The notes beneath the pieces are model-generated. The model had not been told where the DNA came from and did not search any database. It saw only the letters and a program-made list of their open reading frames with translations. This document shows, in pieces, positions 63,219 to 64,000 of a stretch of 64,000 nt of DNA. Location: contig JBJLGL010000001.1 of the NCBI GenBank assembly GCA_045564915.1, positions 595,084 to 659,083 on the forward strand, read 5' to 3'. Each line of letters opens with the position of its first letter. The stretch's first letter is position 1. Origin of the DNA: JAQWRV01 sp045564915 (GTDB lineage Bacteria > Pseudomonadota > Alphaproteobacteria > Rhodospirillales > Rhodospirillaceae). Both the position numbers and the translations under genes were made by a program.

Positions 63219-64000
63219 TTTTTCACCATCCCATTGGTGATATTTATTAATGTCATCCAGCGTGAGTTCATCGATCAAATCCATCATATCTGTGATGGCA
63301 TGGCGCGGGTCTAATGCGCCCAGCTGGATCATCCGCTTATATTGATCAGGAATACTCGAGGGGTCTCCGGCATTCATGTAATCTTCGGTATCGATGGTCC
63401 CTGGCGCAATGACGGCGACGATGACACCCCGCTCTTTAACGGCTTCGCCCATGGCCCTCATGGCCATATTCAAACCCGCTTTGCTGGCCCGATAGGCTAC
63501 CGCAATACCCCCACCTCTACGACCCATATTGGCGATCGAACCGCCATTAGAACTCATGGCGATGATCTTTTTCTCTTCGCTGGCGGCAACGTGCTCTAGG
63601 AACGCTTCAGCAACATAAATCTGACCAATCACATTGACCTTCATGATCTGCTCAAACCATTCATAGTCAATTGAGCCAAAGCGATTAGGGCCGAAGCGAA
63701 AAGTATTGATGGCACCATTAAGATTTAAGACGTCTATGGCCGTACCCTCATATTTCTTAGCAAGCGCATCCACTTCCGGGTAATCAACGATATCGAGCTC
63801 TTCGACGATGACATTGTCATGTTCTGATGCGAAGGCTTGTAGACGATCAGCCTTGTCGGGAGACCGGCAGGTGGCAATGACAGTCCAGCCACGCGCCGCA
63901 TAATCCTTAACGAAGGCCAAGCCATGGCCCGTACTTGAACCAGTGATGAGAACAGTTTTAGCGTCTGCTGCGCCGGTGAAAATAGCCAAACAGACAGCGA
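63207..64000 (-). CDS. Short-chain dehydrogenase with exported-type N-terminus, partial (5' end off window)
   Basis: At least 260 residues. The cofactor site T-G-S-S-T-G-H-G-L-A and the catalytic Y-R-A-S-K with S-S-N-G-G-S upstream are intact, as is the family's N-L-N-G. The frame stays open to the right edge, reading A-V-C-L-A-I-F-T-G-A-A-D-A-K just before the Rossmann strand. That looks like the end of a signal peptide, so the true start lies beyond 64000; the TTG at 63989 is only the first in-window candidate. A periplasmic SDR would be unusual. Confidence 0.8.
   Translation of the reverse strand, partial: AVCLAIFTGAADAKTVLITGSSTGHGLAFVKDYAARGWTVIATCRSPDKADRLQAFASEHDNVIVEELDIVDYPEVDALAKKYEGTAIDVLNLNGAINTFRFGPNRFGSIDYEWFEQIMKVNVIGQIYVAEAFLEHVAASEEKKIIAMSSNGGSIANMGRRGGGIAVAYRASKAGLNMAMRAMGEAVKERGVIVAVIAPGTIDTEDYMNAGDPSSIPDQYKRMIQLGALDPRHAITDMMDLIDELTLDDINKYHQWDGEKLPW

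Noticed and set aside
1..64000. CRISPR arrays, tRNA, rRNA, insertion sequences or phage genes
   Set aside because: Reading by eye found no regular direct-repeat arrays, no cloverleaf with a CCA end, and no transposase or integrase.

Overview
This window is a gene-dense stretch of a Gram-negative proteobacterial chromosome of moderate GC. TonB-dependent receptors, a lipoprotein signal, Tat and Sec signals and a Wzz/Wzy-type polysaccharide locus support Gram-negative. The gene mix (flavin amine oxidases, cupins, MFS and dipeptidase genes, DUF1552/DUF1592 proteins, methylmalonyl-CoA mutase) is typical of marine heterotrophic proteobacteria, but I cannot assign a class from the sequence alone. 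I see no rRNA, tRNA, CRISPR array, insertion sequence, phage or plasmid gene. Both ends cut through genes: a membrane protein on the left (minus strand, 1-948) and a secreted SDR protein on the right (minus strand, 63207-64000).

Region 1 (1-9973) is a surface-polysaccharide locus. It holds two divergent GT-C-like membrane proteins, a GT-B-like protein, a DegT-type sugar aminotransferase, a Wzz-like co-polymerase, a natural fusion of a GT4 glycosyltransferase with a small phosphoglycosyl transferase, and a Wzy/WaaL-like membrane protein. Region 2 (9979-13883, minus) is a small-molecule metabolism operon: leuC without leuD, a DapA-family aldolase, a dienelactone-hydrolase-type enzyme and a TauE-type exporter. 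Region 3 (14098-18366) has a doubtful 56-aa ORF, a large TonB receptor with a palindrome-rich upstream region, and an MFS carrier.

Region 4 (18460-24443, minus) is a tight operon of exported proteins joined by 4-bp ATGA overlaps: a CHRD-domain protein, a frameshifted secreted protein, a DUF1587/1592/1588/1585-type lipoprotein with a CxxCH motif, a DUF1552 protein and a three-repeat secreted protein. Its function is undescribed. Region 5 (24690-38833) holds an alpha/beta-hydrolase-fold protein with an altered active site, two TPR proteins, three cupin proteins, a Tat-exported flavin amine oxidase, a small charged protein, a His-rich NicO-like transporter, and an MFS-VOC-dehydrogenase operon. 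It looks like an uncharacterised catabolic or detoxification neighbourhood.

Region 6 (38908-48101) has two tandem TonB receptors, a second amine oxidase with an exported FGE-like protein, a decayed fragment of a second FGE-like gene (45734-45913), and an orphan molybdenum hydroxylase large subunit. Region 7 (48304-51709) has a methyltransferase with an operator-like promoter, a small companion protein, a second methyltransferase, and a dipeptidase paralogue that has lost three zinc ligands. Region 8 (51716-59236) is the methylmalonyl-CoA mutase operon (both subunits, MeaB) continuing into purU and an intact M19 dipeptidase. Region 9 (59254-64000) has an orphan peptide-type solute-binding protein, a second copy of the small companion protein, an FAD-linked oxidase and the partial SDR.

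The recurring theme from about 24 to 64 kb is import or export plus oxidation of nitrogenous or peptide-like organic compounds (TonB receptors, solute-binding protein, dipeptidases, amine oxidases, molybdenum and FAD oxidases), with carbon entering through the methylmalonyl-CoA route. This is inference from context. The best candidates for undescribed biology are the CHRD/DUF1592/DUF1552 secreted operon, the cupin-amine oxidase cluster, the paired small-protein family (49438-49737 and 61036-61413), and the pseudo-dipeptidase.
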